Assembly (NCBI GenBank): GCA_046759385.1
Contig: JBHICC010000004.1
Location: 14,514 to 78,513 of the forward strand
Length of the DNA stretch: 64,000 bases
Origin: JBHICC01 sp046759385
Lineage (GTDB): Bacteria; Pseudomonadota; Gammaproteobacteria; Acidiferrobacterales; SPGG2
Direction: 5' to 3'
Shown here: piece after piece, positions 1 to 7,939 of the stretch
Layout: the number at the start of each line of letters is the position of its first letter
How positions within the stretch are numbered: the stretch's first letter is position 1
The notes under the pieces: generated by a model
Told to the model about the DNA's origin: nothing
The model's database searches: none
Seen by the model: only the letters and a program-made list of their open reading frames with translations
Made by a program: the position numbers and the translations under genes

Positions 1-166
1 GATCGCCCATCTTGCGCCATAGGTCAGAAGGAAACTCGTTGTCACGGTCGATGTCCGCTGCTCGGGGTGCGATTTCGGCGCTCGCGAATGCTTGTACGGA
101 CTCGCGTAGCATGTCGGCCGTCTCACCCAGTTCGAAGTTGAGCGAAGGGAACGCGCTTGTCGTCAT
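1..166 (-). CDS. ivd: Isovaleryl-CoA dehydrogenase, N-terminal fragment
   Basis: Only the first 55 codons lie in the window; the gene runs off the left edge. Reading leftward from ATG at 166, the product begins MTTSAFPSLNFELGETADML and continues with RESVQAFASAEIAPRAADID, which is the usual N-terminal helix of isovaleryl-CoA dehydrogenase. This FAD enzyme converts isovaleryl-CoA to 3-methylcrotonyl-CoA in leucine breakdown. The start codon overlaps the stop of the upstream thioesterase as ATGA, so the two are translationally coupled. Both are read from a promoter carrying a LiuR operator. Family assignment rests on the N-terminus only, so another short-chain ACAD is possible, but the LiuR context supports ivd (liuA). 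Confidence 0.82.
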   Translation of the reverse strand, partial: MTTSAFPSLNFELGETADMLRESVQAFASAEIAPRAADIDRDNEFPSDLWRKMGD

Positions 167-633
167 GATTGATCGGCCTCTTTGGGCTTGTGGGCTGCGT
201 CTGTCAACGTGAACAACGTCTGTAACAACGTGGCGCACATTTTCTCTGCGCCGTTTTTCAATACACCAACGTCGGCTTTGGCAATAACCAACGTCTTTCC
301 CGCGTTGACCACGTGCCCGCGCGCGATCAGGCGCTCACCGTCGCCAGGTCGCAACAGATTGAGCTTATACTCGACCGTCAGCACACGCGAATGAACGGGC
401 ATTAAGGTAAAGCCGGCGTAACCAGCGGCAGAGTCAGCGATAGTGCTGATGATGCCGGCGTGAAAATAGCCGTCCTGCTGGCTTAGTTCCGGTCGGTAAG
501 GAAGGTGGATCTCACAGTAGCCCGGCTGGACGTCGACGAGCGCGGCGCCGATGAGATCCATGATCTGCTGTTGTGCAAAGCTCTGATGGACGCGTTCGGC
601 GTAGCCTGGATCTGATGGTGTCGGCGAAGGCAT
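163..633 (-). CDS. PaaI-family hotdog thioesterase
   Basis: 156 aa from ATG at 633, which has a GGGGGA ribosome site about 7 nt upstream; a longer reading to 675 lacks such a site. The segment DGYFHAGIISTIADSAAGYA is the hotdog-fold active-site helix of the PaaI group, which hydrolyses acyl-CoA thioesters, often as a release valve for stalled CoA intermediates. It is the first gene of a two-gene or longer operon with isovaleryl-CoA dehydrogenase (4-nt overlap) and lies just downstream of a LiuR operator and promoter at 708-736. I infer that it spares CoA during branched-chain acid oxidation. The natural substrate cannot be read from sequence. Confidence 0.85.
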   Translation of the reverse strand: MPSPTPSDPGYAERVHQSFAQQQIMDLIGAALVDVQPGYCEIHLPYRPELSQQDGYFHAGIISTIADSAAGYAGFTLMPVHSRVLTVEYKLNLLRPGDGERLIARGHVVNAGKTLVIAKADVGVLKNGAEKMCATLLQTLFTLTDAAHKPKEADQS

Positions 634-707
634 GCGTTTCCCCCGGGGCTGGGTATTCGGCCGCTGGCCCAACACCCGCGCGTGCCAATTTTGGGCGCTC
701 CTTTAAG

Positions 708-736
708 ACCCTAACTTACGTTTACGTAAACGTCAA
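708..736 (-). promoter_or_regulatory. Sigma70-like promoter of the thioesterase-ivd operon
   Basis: On the minus strand TTGACG (731-736) is followed after exactly 17 nt by TAGGGT (708-713). The LiuR palindrome at 718-733 fills the spacer and overlaps the -35 box, the usual place for a repressor. The icmF promoter has the same TTGACG, palindrome and 17-nt geometry. The -10 match is poor (3 of 6), so activation or another start point is possible. Confidence 0.5.
718..733. promoter_or_regulatory. LiuR operator 1
   Basis: ACGTTTACGTAAACGT is a perfect 16-bp palindrome. The same 16-mer recurs at 1237-1252, and a related site lies at 1192-1207. TTTACGTAAAC-type palindromes are the known recognition motif of LiuR, the MerR-family regulator of leucine and isovalerate catabolism, and a LiuR-like gene lies alongside (738-1133). 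This copy controls the leftward thioesterase-ivd operon. Confidence 0.85.
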
Positions 737-737
737 T

Positions 738-1133
738 CTATGACGGTTTGTTCGAGCTTTTCAGCTTGGCGAGGCGCCCCTTGCACTGCGCTTCAATGTC
801 ATGAAGCTCCTTCAGGGTGACTTCGATATCACGCTGCTGCTGGCTCAACAGCGCCCGTCGCTCATCGATTTTTGCCAGAAAGTGTTGAAGTTGCCCCACT
901 TCCCCGGTTTCGGCATCGTACATATCGAGCATCTCGCTGATTTCGGTGAGCGAGAAGCCCAGCCGTTTGCCTCTCACCACTAGCTTTAAGCGGACCCGAT
1001 CGCGTGCGCTGTAAACCCGTGCTTGGCCGTTCCGAGCCGGGCTCAGCAAGCCCTGATCCTCATAGAAGCGGATCGTTCGCGTGGTAACGTCGAATTCTTG
1101 GGCGAGCTGCCTGATCGTGTAAGTCTCGGTCAT
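738..1133 (-). CDS. liuR: LiuR-like MerR-family transcriptional regulator
   Basis: 131 aa from ATG at 1133; an upstream TTG would add three residues. The N-terminal winged helix reads TIRQLAQEFDVTTRTIRFYE followed by DQGLLSPARNGQARVYSARD, the MerR DNA-binding domain. A long coiled-coil dimerisation helix follows, from about residue 75 (LQHFLAKIDERRALLSQQQR). LiuR regulates branched-chain acyl-CoA oxidation genes in proteobacteria. The identity is supported by three TTTACGTAAACG operators at its own promoter and those of both neighbouring operons. It is divergent from icmF, and sites 2 and 3 lie between the two genes, so autoregulation is likely. The effector, presumably a CoA ester, cannot be read from sequence. 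Confidence 0.88.
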   Translation of the reverse strand: MTETYTIRQLAQEFDVTTRTIRFYEDQGLLSPARNGQARVYSARDRVRLKLVVRGKRLGFSLTEISEMLDMYDAETGEVGQLQHFLAKIDERRALLSQQQRDIEVTLKELHDIEAQCKGRLAKLKSSNKPS

Positions 1134-1162
1134 GATCCCCAAGGCGATGTAGAATCGGTGCG

Positions 1163-1168
1163 ATTATA
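1163..1168 (-). promoter_or_regulatory. -10 box of the liuR promoter
   Basis: Minus-strand TATAAT, a perfect -10 hexamer, lies 30 nt before the liuR ATG. No good -35 is seen at 17 nt (GGGAAA). LiuR operator 2 begins just upstream of that position, so LiuR could block this promoter or help polymerase bind it. Confidence 0.5.
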
Positions 1169-1191
1169 TATGATGGATGATGAGATTTCCC

Positions 1192-1207
1192 TTTACGTAA
1201 ACGTAAA
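1192..1207. promoter_or_regulatory. LiuR operator 2
   Basis: TTTACGTAAACGTAAA, a variant of the 16-bp operator with a perfect TTTACGTAAA core. It lies in the liuR-icmF divergent region next to the -35 region of liuR, which suits autoregulation. Confidence 0.75.
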
Positions 1208-1233
1208 TTCCTGCATTTTGCAGGGATATTGAG

Positions 1234-1262
1234 TTGACGTTTACGTAAACGTAATACAGAAT
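1234..1262 (+). promoter_or_regulatory. Promoter of icmF with LiuR operator 3
   Basis: TTGACG (1234-1239), 17-nt spacer, CAGAAT (1257-1262). The perfect palindrome ACGTTTACGTAAACGT occupies 1237-1252, between and over the promoter boxes. This is the same geometry as the thioesterase-ivd promoter, so the two operons should respond together to LiuR. Confidence 0.68.
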
Positions 1263-1313
1263 CAGGAGACAGGAGCGCTGATCCTGCCCCAAGTGCTCCG
1301 CCGGAGGGGAACC

Positions 1314-4300
1314 GTGTCTCAGACCGCAGCGGCCAAAATCGCATCCCTCAACAAGGCGTACAAGACGAAACACAAGCTGCGTTTCGTCACGGCGGCGAGC
1401 CTCTTCGACGGTCACGATGCCTCTATCAATATCATGCGCCGCATCCTCCAGGCTGCCGGCACCGAAGTCATTCACTTGGGGCATAACCGTTCCGTCAACG
1501 AGATTGTCAACGCCGCTATCCAGGAGGACGTTCAAGCCATCGCTGTGAGCTCCTACCAGGGCGGCCACGTCGAGTACTTCAAGTACATGCTGGACCTGTT
1601 ACGCGACCGGGGCGCGAGCGACATCCGGGTCTTCGCCGGCGGCGGCGGCGTGATTGTTCCTGCCGAAATGAATGAGCTTCATGAGTATGGCGTAACGCGT
1701 ATCTACAGCCCTGATGACGGTCAGCAAATGGGGTTGCAGGGCATGATCAACGACATGCTCGCGCGCAGTGACTACGATCCGATCGAGAAAGCGCTGGTTG
1801 ATATCGCAACGTTAGCAGCAGGCGAGGCGCGCTCGCTCGCGCGCGTGATCTCAATGCTTGAGAGCGGGAACGCGGATCGTGCATTGATGCAGAAACTGAT
1901 AGCAGAGGTGCGCGCGCTCAAGAAGCACATACCCGTGATCGGCATAACCGGGACGGGCGGTTCGGGAAAGTCCTCGCTGACTGACGAGTTGGTGCTGCGC
2001 TTTCGGCTGGACCGTCACGACAAGTTCAAGATCGCGATTATTGCGGTGGACCCCTCTCGACGCAAGACCGGCGGAGCGTTGTTGGGTGATCGCATTCGCA
2101 TGAACGCGATTGACTCACCCGGTGTCTACATGCGTTCGCTTGCGACACGGACGGCCGGTAACGAAATGCCACCAGCGCTTTCCGAGATCATTGCTGCGAC
2201 AAAGCTCGCCGCTTTTGATCTGGTTTTTGTGGAAACACCAGGTATTGGTCAAGGCGACGCTGCCATTGTGCCGTTTGTTGATGTCTCGCTCTACGTGATG
2301 ACACCGGAGTTCGGTGCAGCCAGTCAGCTCGAGAAAATCGAGATGCTGGACTACGCCGACTTCATCGCTATCAACAAGTTCGACCGCAAGGGTGCGCAGG
2401 ATGCGTTGCGCGACGTACGCAAACAGGTGCAGCGCAACCGCGAGGCATTCAGTGCGCCGCCTGAGGAAATGCCTGTCTATGGAACGATCGCTGCGCGCTT
2501 CAACGATGACGGCGTCACCGCGCTCTACCAAGCGCTGCTCGATGTGTTGGGTGAAAAGGGCCTAGCGCGAGAAAATGGTCGGCTGCCCCGCGTCACGGTG
2601 CGTGCGTCGACCAAGGCAACCGTGATTGTCCCGCCAACCCGGCAAGGCTATCTCGCCGAGATCGCAGAGGTTGTACGAACGTATCGTCAAACAGCGCATG
2701 AACAGGCGCAGCTTGCGCGGGAGCGACAACATCTGCAGGAATCAAAGCGTATGCTCGAGGCAGCGGATAAGGATGCGGCTGCACTGGATGCGCTCATTGC
2801 CGAACGCGAACAGGCACTTGACGCACGCACGCGCAAGCTGCTGGATATCTGGCCTCAGATCAAAGCGAGCTATTCTGGCGACGAGTACGTCGTGAAAATC
2901 CGCGATAACGAGATTCGTACGCCACTCACCTATACAACGTTGTCGGGGACCAAAATTCCCAAGGTGGTGCTTCCCAGATACGAGGACCACGGCGAACTTT
3001 TGAAATGGCTGCTGCTGGAGAACATCCCGGGTACATTTCCGTATACGGCGGGTGTATTCGCCTTCAAGCGTGGGGAGGAAGAGCCGACGCGTATGTTCGC
3101 GGGCGAGGGCGACCCGTTTCGCACCAACAAGCGCTTCAAGTACCTTTCCAAGGATTACGAGGCCAAGCGGCTCTCGACCGCCTTCGACTCGGTCACGCTT
3201 TACGGCTGGGATCCGGACCAGCGCCCCGATATCTACGGCAAGGTGGGAAATTCTGGTGTGTCGATCGCTACCTTGGAAGACATGCAGGCGCTCTACGATG
3301 AATTCGACCTGTGTGATCCGATGACGTCAGTGTCGATGACCATTAACGGCCCAGCCCCGACGATCCTGGCAATGTTCTTAAACACGGCGATCCAGCAACA
3401 ACTCGACAGGTTCGAACAAGACAACGGGCGACCGCCGACCGACGAGGAAATCGAGAAGGTTCGTGCTTGGGCGTTAGAAAACGTCCGCGGCACGGTACAG
3501 GCAGATATCCTGAAGGAGGATCAGGGTCAGAACACATGCATCTTCTCGACCGAGTTTAGCCTCAAGCTGATGGGCGACATCCAGGAGTATTTCATCCAGA
3601 ACAGTATCCGCAACTTCTACTCGGTATCGATATCCGGCTACCACATTGCAGAAGCCGGTGCGAACCCCATCAGTCAACTTGCCTTCACTTTGGCCAACGG
3701 CTTCACCTATGTTGAGGCCTACCTCGCTCGCGGTATGCATATTGATGACTTCGCGCCTAACCTCTCATTCTTTTTCTCCAATGGCATGGATCCCGAGTAT
3801 TCGGTGATGGGGCGCGTCGCACGCCGGATCTGGGCGACCGCGATGCGCTTCCGCTATGGCGCTAATGAGCGCGGCCAGAAGCTCAAGTACCACATCCAGA
3901 CCTCGGGCCGCTCATTACACGCGCAGGAGATCGACTTCAATGACATTCGCACGACACTCCAAGCGCTGATCGCGGTCTATGATCATTGCAACAGCCTGCA
4001 TACGAACGCATACGATGAGGCGATCACGACGCCCACGGAAGAGTCTCTACGTCGAGCGATGGCGATACAGCTCATCATCAATCGCGAATGGGGACTGGCC
4101 AAGAATGAAAATGCTAACCAGGGCGCGTTCATCATCGAAGAGCTCACGGATCTCGTCGAGGAGGCGGTCCTACAGGAGTTCGAGCGCATCGCCGAACGCG
4201 GGGGCGTGTTGGGTGCAATGGAGACCGGCTACCAGCGGGGCAAGATCCAAGACGAATCTCTGTACTACGAGCGGCGCAAGCACGACGGCAGTCTACCTAT

Positions 4301-4583
4301 TATCGGCGTTAATACCTTCCTCAACCCGACTCCGCCACAAGACGTGACGGTAAAGCTTGCGCGATCCACAGAGAAGGAGAAGCAGAATCAAATTCGCCGG
4401 CTGCGCGCGTTCCAGGAGAAACATAAAGAGCAGGCGGCATCCGCCCTGGAGCGCATCAAGCGCGCGGCCATTAACGACGAGAATGTCTTTGCCGTTCTCA
4501 TGGACGCCGTGCGTTACTGCTCGCTAGGCCAGATCACGCAGTGCCTGTTCGAGGTCGGTGGCCAGTATCGGCGCAATATGTAA
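1314..4583 (+). CDS. icmF: Fused isobutyryl-CoA mutase IcmF (B12-dependent)
   Basis: 1089 aa from GTG at 1314, preceded by GGAGGGG at good spacing; an upstream in-frame GTG at 1293 lacks one. The domain order is that of IcmF. First comes a B12-binding domain (about 20-155) with DGHDASIN, where His34 should be the lower cobalt ligand, and a glycine-rich GGGGVI. Next is a G-protein chaperone domain with P-loop GTGGSGKS at 213-220. The C-terminal half is the mutase TIM barrel (about 555-1089). IcmF interconverts isobutyryl-CoA and n-butyryl-CoA, and published work also reports isovaleryl-/pivalyl-CoA activity. [11 protein letters not shown] (about 576-586) has Phe where methylmalonyl-CoA mutases have Tyr and Arg. 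The LiuR promoter ties it to branched-chain acid use. Confidence 0.93.
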   Translation: MSQTAAAKIASLNKAYKTKHKLRFVTAASLFDGHDASINIMRRILQAAGTEVIHLGHNRSVNEIVNAAIQEDVQAIAVSSYQGGHVEYFKYMLDLLRDRGASDIRVFAGGGGVIVPAEMNELHEYGVTRIYSPDDGQQMGLQGMINDMLARSDYDPIEKALVDIATLAAGEARSLARVISMLESGNADRALMQKLIAEVRALKKHIPVIGITGTGGSGKSSLTDELVLRFRLDRHDKFKIAIIAVDPSRRKTGGALLGDRIRMNAIDSPGVYMRSLATRTAGNEMPPALSEIIAATKLAAFDLVFVETPGIGQGDAAIVPFVDVSLYVMTPEFGAASQLEKIEMLDYADFIAINKFDRKGAQDALRDVRKQVQRNREAFSAPPEEMPVYGTIAARFNDDGVTALYQALLDVLGEKGLARENGRLPRVTVRASTKATVIVPPTRQGYLAEIAEVVRTYRQTAHEQAQLARERQHLQESKRMLEAADKDAAALDALIAEREQALDARTRKLLDIWPQIKASYSGDEYVVKIRDNEIRTPLTYTTLSGTKIPKVVLPRYEDHGELLKWLLLENIPGTFPYTAGVFAFKRGEEEPTRMFAGEGDPFRTNKRFKYLSKDYEAKRLSTAFDSVTLYGWDPDQRPDIYGKVGNSGVSIATLEDMQALYDEFDLCDPMTSVSMTINGPAPTILAMFLNTAIQQQLDRFEQDNGRPPTDEEIEKVRAWALENVRGTVQADILKEDQGQNTCIFSTEFSLKLMGDIQEYFIQNSIRNFYSVSISGYHIAEAGANPISQLAFTLANGFTYVEAYLARGMHIDDFAPNLSFFFSNGMDPEYSVMGRVARRIWATAMRFRYGANERGQKLKYHIQTSGRSLHAQEIDFNDIRTTLQALIAVYDHCNSLHTNAYDEAITTPTEESLRRAMAIQLIINREWGLAKNENANQGAFIIEELTDLVEEAVLQEFERIAERGGVLGAMETGYQRGKIQDESLYYERRKHDGSLPIIGVNTFLNPTPPQDVTVKLARSTEKEKQNQIRRLRAFQEKHKEQAASALERIKRAAINDENVFAVLMDAVRYCSLGQITQCLFEVGGQYRRNM

Positions 4584-4622
4584 GCCGCGACCCCGAAATC
4601 ATCGCACACTGTTCTTTGGATT

Positions 4623-4651
4623 TTTTCACTGCCGCCTGATCGGCTTATACT
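4623..4651 (+). promoter_or_regulatory. Candidate promoter of the bPH2 gene
   Basis: TTTTCA (4623-4628), 17-nt spacer, TATACT (4646-4651). TATACT is exactly the 6-nt loop of a perfect 7-bp inverted repeat (ATCGGCT 4639-4645 and AGCCGAT 4652-4658). That repeat could be an operator over the -10 box. It is not followed by a T-run, so it is not a typical terminator for icmF. The rest of the 186-nt gap holds only weak GC-rich inverted repeats. Confidence 0.45.
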
Positions 4652-4769
4652 AGCCGATGGAGCCCGATCCTTGCCTCGGCGCCGCTAGACGATAGAGGCG
4701 CTGTGAGGCCGGAGTGGCCGGTCGGGTTTTATTTTCGAGCGCCTCAAACGCACACGGAGGATTACAAGA

Positions 4770-5219
4770 ATGAACTACGTGGGCCGTCCCGCTTGGCGAA
4801 ATCAGTGGTTTGTCCTCACCGTCAAGGTCGTGTTACTCGTTTTGGCTGTTTTCCTCGCGATTGAAAGCGTGCGGGATCCAGCCAGGGCCGACTTATTGCT
4901 TATCGGCGCAGCCACGGCAGGCGTGGCGTTTGTCGTGCTGCTTGTGGTTGCGTTTTATCGGCGATACTCCTGGAAGTATTCCATAAGCAACGACACTATA
5001 GAGAGTCGCCATGGAATAATCGCGCGCGATATTAGCTTTATTCGGGTCAAGGATCTACGAGGCGTGAGCATAAACCAATCCTTGTTCCAGCGCTTATTTC
5101 GACTCGGTGACATCAATTTCAGCAGTGCGGCCGATCCGGGAAGCGAAGTCACCTTCCACGGGGTAAGCGGTCCCCTCAAAATCAAGGAGAAGGTGCAAAC
5201 GTTGCAGGGCGGTAGGTGA
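4770..5219 (+). CDS. Membrane protein with bacterial PH-like (bPH2/YdbS) domain
   Basis: 149 aa, with a clear GGAGG site before the ATG. Two membrane segments lie at about 14-32 and 41-62, followed by a cytoplasmic YdbS-type bPH2 beta domain (YSISNDTIESRHGIIARDIS, then IRVKDLRGVSINQSLFQRLF). Members are membrane-anchored and of unknown biochemical role; some affect envelope stress or acid tolerance. The C-terminus overlaps the next reading frame by one nucleotide (TGATG). I see no family-specific catalytic residues. Confidence 0.75.
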   Translation: MNYVGRPAWRNQWFVLTVKVVLLVLAVFLAIESVRDPARADLLLIGAATAGVAFVVLLVVAFYRRYSWKYSISNDTIESRHGIIARDISFIRVKDLRGVSINQSLFQRLFRLGDINFSSAADPGSEVTFHGVSGPLKIKEKVQTLQGGR

Positions 5220-5944
5220 TGGTTGTTCCGAGCAGTCCATTTTTGGCTCGATCACGCCACGTAAGCCTCGCCATGATGTTTAAGACTAACTCGCCTTTTA
5301 AATCCCTGATCCCAAGCCTTGCGCTCATCGCGATCAGCCTGCTTCCAGCTTGTCAGAGCGTGTACTACGGGACCATGGAGAAGTTTGGTTATGAGAAGCG
5401 CGACATTCTCGTTGACCGCGTCGGCGATGCACGCAAGGTACAGGAGAATGCCAAAGAGCAGTTCGCCTCAGCACTGGAACAATTCATCGCTGTAACAAAT
5501 TATGATGGTGGCGACTTGGAAAGACAGTACCGCAACCTAAAAGGCGAGTATGAAGACAGCCAGTCGAGAGCAGACTCTGTGCGTGAGCGCATTGCAGCTG
5601 TGGAACGAGTTGCCACGGATCTGTTTATCGAGTGGGAAAAGGAACTCACGCAATATACGAGTCAGGAGCTTCGGCGGGGTAGCCAACGTCAGCTGAACGC
5701 CACGCGCACCCGGTACAAGCAGCTGCTCAGAGCGATGAAGCGCGCCGAAAGAAAAATGGACCCGGTGCTCAGCGCATTCCGTGATCGGGTGCTTTTTCTA
5801 AAGCATAATCTTAATGCACGCGCCGTCGCGGCGCTGCGTACGCAGCGAGCCTCGATTGAGGCGGACATTACTTTGCTGATTAAGGACATGAATCGGTCCA
5901 TTGCTGAGGCGGATCGATTCATCAAAGAGATGTCGAGTAGCTAG
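5219..5944 (+). CDS. DUF2959-family lipoprotein
   Basis: The mature protein starts after the lipobox SLLPAC, followed by QSVYYGTMEKFGYEKRDILV, the signature opening of DUF2959. The rest is long amphipathic helix, probably coiled coil, rich in Arg, Glu and Ala. The start is uncertain. ATG at 5219 overlaps the upstream stop and would be coupled, but puts 44 residues before the Cys. ATGs at 5273 and 5276 give a normal 26-residue lipoprotein signal (MFKTNSPFKSLIPSLALIAI) but lack a ribosome site. It is predicted to be anchored in the outer membrane or periplasm, and its function is unknown. Confidence 0.8.
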   Translation: MVVPSSPFLARSRHVSLAMMFKTNSPFKSLIPSLALIAISLLPACQSVYYGTMEKFGYEKRDILVDRVGDARKVQENAKEQFASALEQFIAVTNYDGGDLERQYRNLKGEYEDSQSRADSVRERIAAVERVATDLFIEWEKELTQYTSQELRRGSQRQLNATRTRYKQLLRAMKRAERKMDPVLSAFRDRVLFLKHNLNARAVAALRTQRASIEADITLLIKDMNRSIAEADRFIKEMSSS

Positions 5945-5968
5945 GCGGCTTGGCGAACCGCCTTGTGT
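5943..5968 (+). terminator. Weak intrinsic terminator after the DUF2959 gene
   Basis: AGGCGG (5943-5948) pairs with CCGCCT (5958-5963) around a 9-nt loop, starting within the stop codon. Only a short, broken T stretch follows (TTGTGT), so termination may be partial. Confidence 0.35.
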
Positions 5969-6009
5969 CGTAACGGATCTTTAGCGGATCATCCTCACAA
6001 CGTAAGGTA

Positions 6010-6741
6010 ATGTCAGAGAGAGCGACAAAGATGCCGGTGAGCGAACCGGTCCTATCACCCCGGCGGTCTGTCTCCCTAAGTCGAACCACGCTGTCCGGTA
6101 AGTTCGTTTCACTAGTGCCGCTGGAGCCGGCACGAGACGTGAGCGATCTATATACCTCGTCACACGGCAGCGAGGAAAAAGAACGACTCTGGGCCTACAT
6201 GGCCTACGGACCGTTTGCTGACGCGAGAACAATGGCGCAGTGGCTGCAGGAACAAGCGGTGTCCGAGGACCCACTGTTCTTCACCGTCGTCGAGCAGGTT
6301 TCACACACCCGCGTCGGCGTGGCGAGTTTCGCCAATAACGTACCGCCTATGCGGCGCATCGAGCTAGCTCACATCTGGTACGGATCCGCTTATCAACGGA
6401 CGGCGATTAACACCGAAGCGGTCTATATCATGCTGTGCCATGCGTTCGAGAAGCTTATGTACCGCCGGGTCGAATGGAAGTGTGATGCGCTCAACCAAGC
6501 ATCCCGTCAGGCAGCCATAAGGCTGGGGTTTACCTACGAGGGCGTGTTCAAGAAGCATATGATAGTGAAAGGCCGAAACCGCGATACGGCGTGGTTCGCC
6601 ATGACGGACGATAACTGGCCTAGCAGAAAAGAGAATTTGGAGGCTTGGCTGTACGCCGATGGTCTCGACGGTTTTACCAGGAGGCATTTGTCATTGAACG
6701 AGCTTAATAAGAAACGCGGCCACGCAGAAAACAAATCGTGA
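6010..6741 (+). CDS. RimJ/RimL-type GNAT acetyltransferase
   Basis: 243 aa. The middle of the protein follows the Acetyltransf_3 fold: FFTVVEQVSHTRVGVASFAN, then IELAHIWYGSAYQRTAINTE, where the acetyl-CoA loop is expected, then RRVEWKCDALNQASRQAAIR and LGFTYEGVFKKHMIVKGRNR. The last is typical of enzymes that acetylate protein N-termini or small-molecule amines. AAGG lies close to the first ATG; a second ATG at 6031 is also plausible. The stop overlaps the GTG of the next gene, so it is cotranslated with the enolase-superfamily enzyme. The substrate is unknown. Confidence 0.85.
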   Translation: MSERATKMPVSEPVLSPRRSVSLSRTTLSGKFVSLVPLEPARDVSDLYTSSHGSEEKERLWAYMAYGPFADARTMAQWLQEQAVSEDPLFFTVVEQVSHTRVGVASFANNVPPMRRIELAHIWYGSAYQRTAINTEAVYIMLCHAFEKLMYRRVEWKCDALNQASRQAAIRLGFTYEGVFKKHMIVKGRNRDTAWFAMTDDNWPSRKENLEAWLYADGLDGFTRRHLSLNELNKKRGHAENKS

Positions 6742-7910
6742 AGATTACAGACGTTAAGCCATTACTACTCGATCGATTTCTTTTTGTAGAAGTGAGTACC
6801 GACGAGGGCATAAAGGGCCTCGGCGAATCGGGTGCGTGGGCATTTCTCGAGGCTTCCGCCGAAGCAGTGAATACGTTCAAGCGTTACCTCATTGGTCAGG
6901 ATCCACTTCGCATCGAGCATCACTGGCAATATCTGTATCGTTGGACGCACTTCCGAGGGGCGGCGATTATGGGCGCACTCAGCGCTATCGACATCGCGTT
7001 GTGGGACATCGCCGGCAAGCACTTCGGCGTACCGGCGTACCAGCTACTGGGCGGGAAATGCCGCGACACGGCCAGAGCCTATTGTCATGTCTTTGGCAAT
7101 TCGACCGAAGCCTTAGTCCAGGCCTGTAGCGATGCCAAAGAGAAAGGGTTCACCGCAATCGGACACCTCTCGCCTTTCTTGGATGAACCGCGCGAGGAGC
7201 CGTACTATGAAGCGTACGCGACTTTGATTGAGTCGGCGGTAGAACGAGTGCGGCGATACCGAGAGGCGGTAGGGTCCGACGTCGATCTTTGTATTGAGGT
7301 CCACCGTCGACTTACCCCCGCCCAAGCAGTCGCGCTTGCACGTGGCATCGAGCTATACCGGCCGTTTTTTATCGAAGACCCGACACTGCCCGATAACTTG
7401 GATGCGATGGCAGAGATTGCGTCGAAGGTTCATATTCCCATTGCTACGGGCGAGCGGCTGCACACCATCCACGAGTTCGAGATGTTGCTCGCCAGAGGCG
7501 CAGTGCAGTACGTGCGCCCAGACGTGTGTCTTTGCGGCGGGCTCACGCACTCCAAGAAAATCGCTGCCTTAGCCGAAGCGCGCTATGTCGGCGTCGTACC
7601 TCACAACCCCTTGAGTCCAGTGAGCACGGCAGCCTGTGTGCAACTCGCGGCCTGTATACCTAACTTCACGCTTCAGGAGTATCCCCTGGTGGAGGGCACC
7701 GCACGCGCCGCGCACATCCCGATGGGGGGTGAGGCCGTTGCGGCTGGATTGGTGAAAACATCACTTAAGGTAGAAGACGGCTTTATTGTCGTTCCGAACG
7801 GGCCCGGTATCGGTACTGAGTTGGCCGAAGACGCGGAGGAGCGTTTTCCCTTCCGGCCCAGACCCGTAAAGACACGTCTGCACCGCGATGGTTCGGTCGT
7901 AGACCAGTAA
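6738..7910 (+). CDS. Mandelate racemase/muconate lactonizing (enolase superfamily) dehydratase
   Basis: 390 aa from a GTG overlapping the GNAT stop (GTGA). The N-terminal capping domain (about 1-115) is followed by a TIM barrel. Metal ligands appear in order: Glu in DLCIEVHRR, Glu in FFIEDP, and Glu in ATGERL. RPDVCLCGG and VPHNP supply the Asp-His dyad used as general base. IEVHRRLTP recalls the acid-sugar dehydratases (galactonate or mannonate type). The expected reaction is dehydration of a sugar acid to a 2-keto-3-deoxy acid. The next gene, a 2-oxo acid hydratase/FAH-like protein, fits such a pathway. The exact sugar acid cannot be assigned. Confidence 0.85.
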   Translation: MKITDVKPLLLDRFLFVEVSTDEGIKGLGESGAWAFLEASAEAVNTFKRYLIGQDPLRIEHHWQYLYRWTHFRGAAIMGALSAIDIALWDIAGKHFGVPAYQLLGGKCRDTARAYCHVFGNSTEALVQACSDAKEKGFTAIGHLSPFLDEPREEPYYEAYATLIESAVERVRRYREAVGSDVDLCIEVHRRLTPAQAVALARGIELYRPFFIEDPTLPDNLDAMAEIASKVHIPIATGERLHTIHEFEMLLARGAVQYVRPDVCLCGGLTHSKKIAALAEARYVGVVPHNPLSPVSTAACVQLAACIPNFTLQEYPLVEGTARAAHIPMGGEAVAAGLVKTSLKVEDGFIVVPNGPGIGTELAEDAEERFPFRPRPVKTRLHRDGSVVDQ

Positions 7911-7939
7911 CGATTTACTTAGGCAAGCGAGATATCGCA

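Noticed and set aside
4584..4769. Rho-independent terminator after icmF
   Set aside because: The inverted repeats in this gap have no following T-run, and the best one encloses a -10 box instead.
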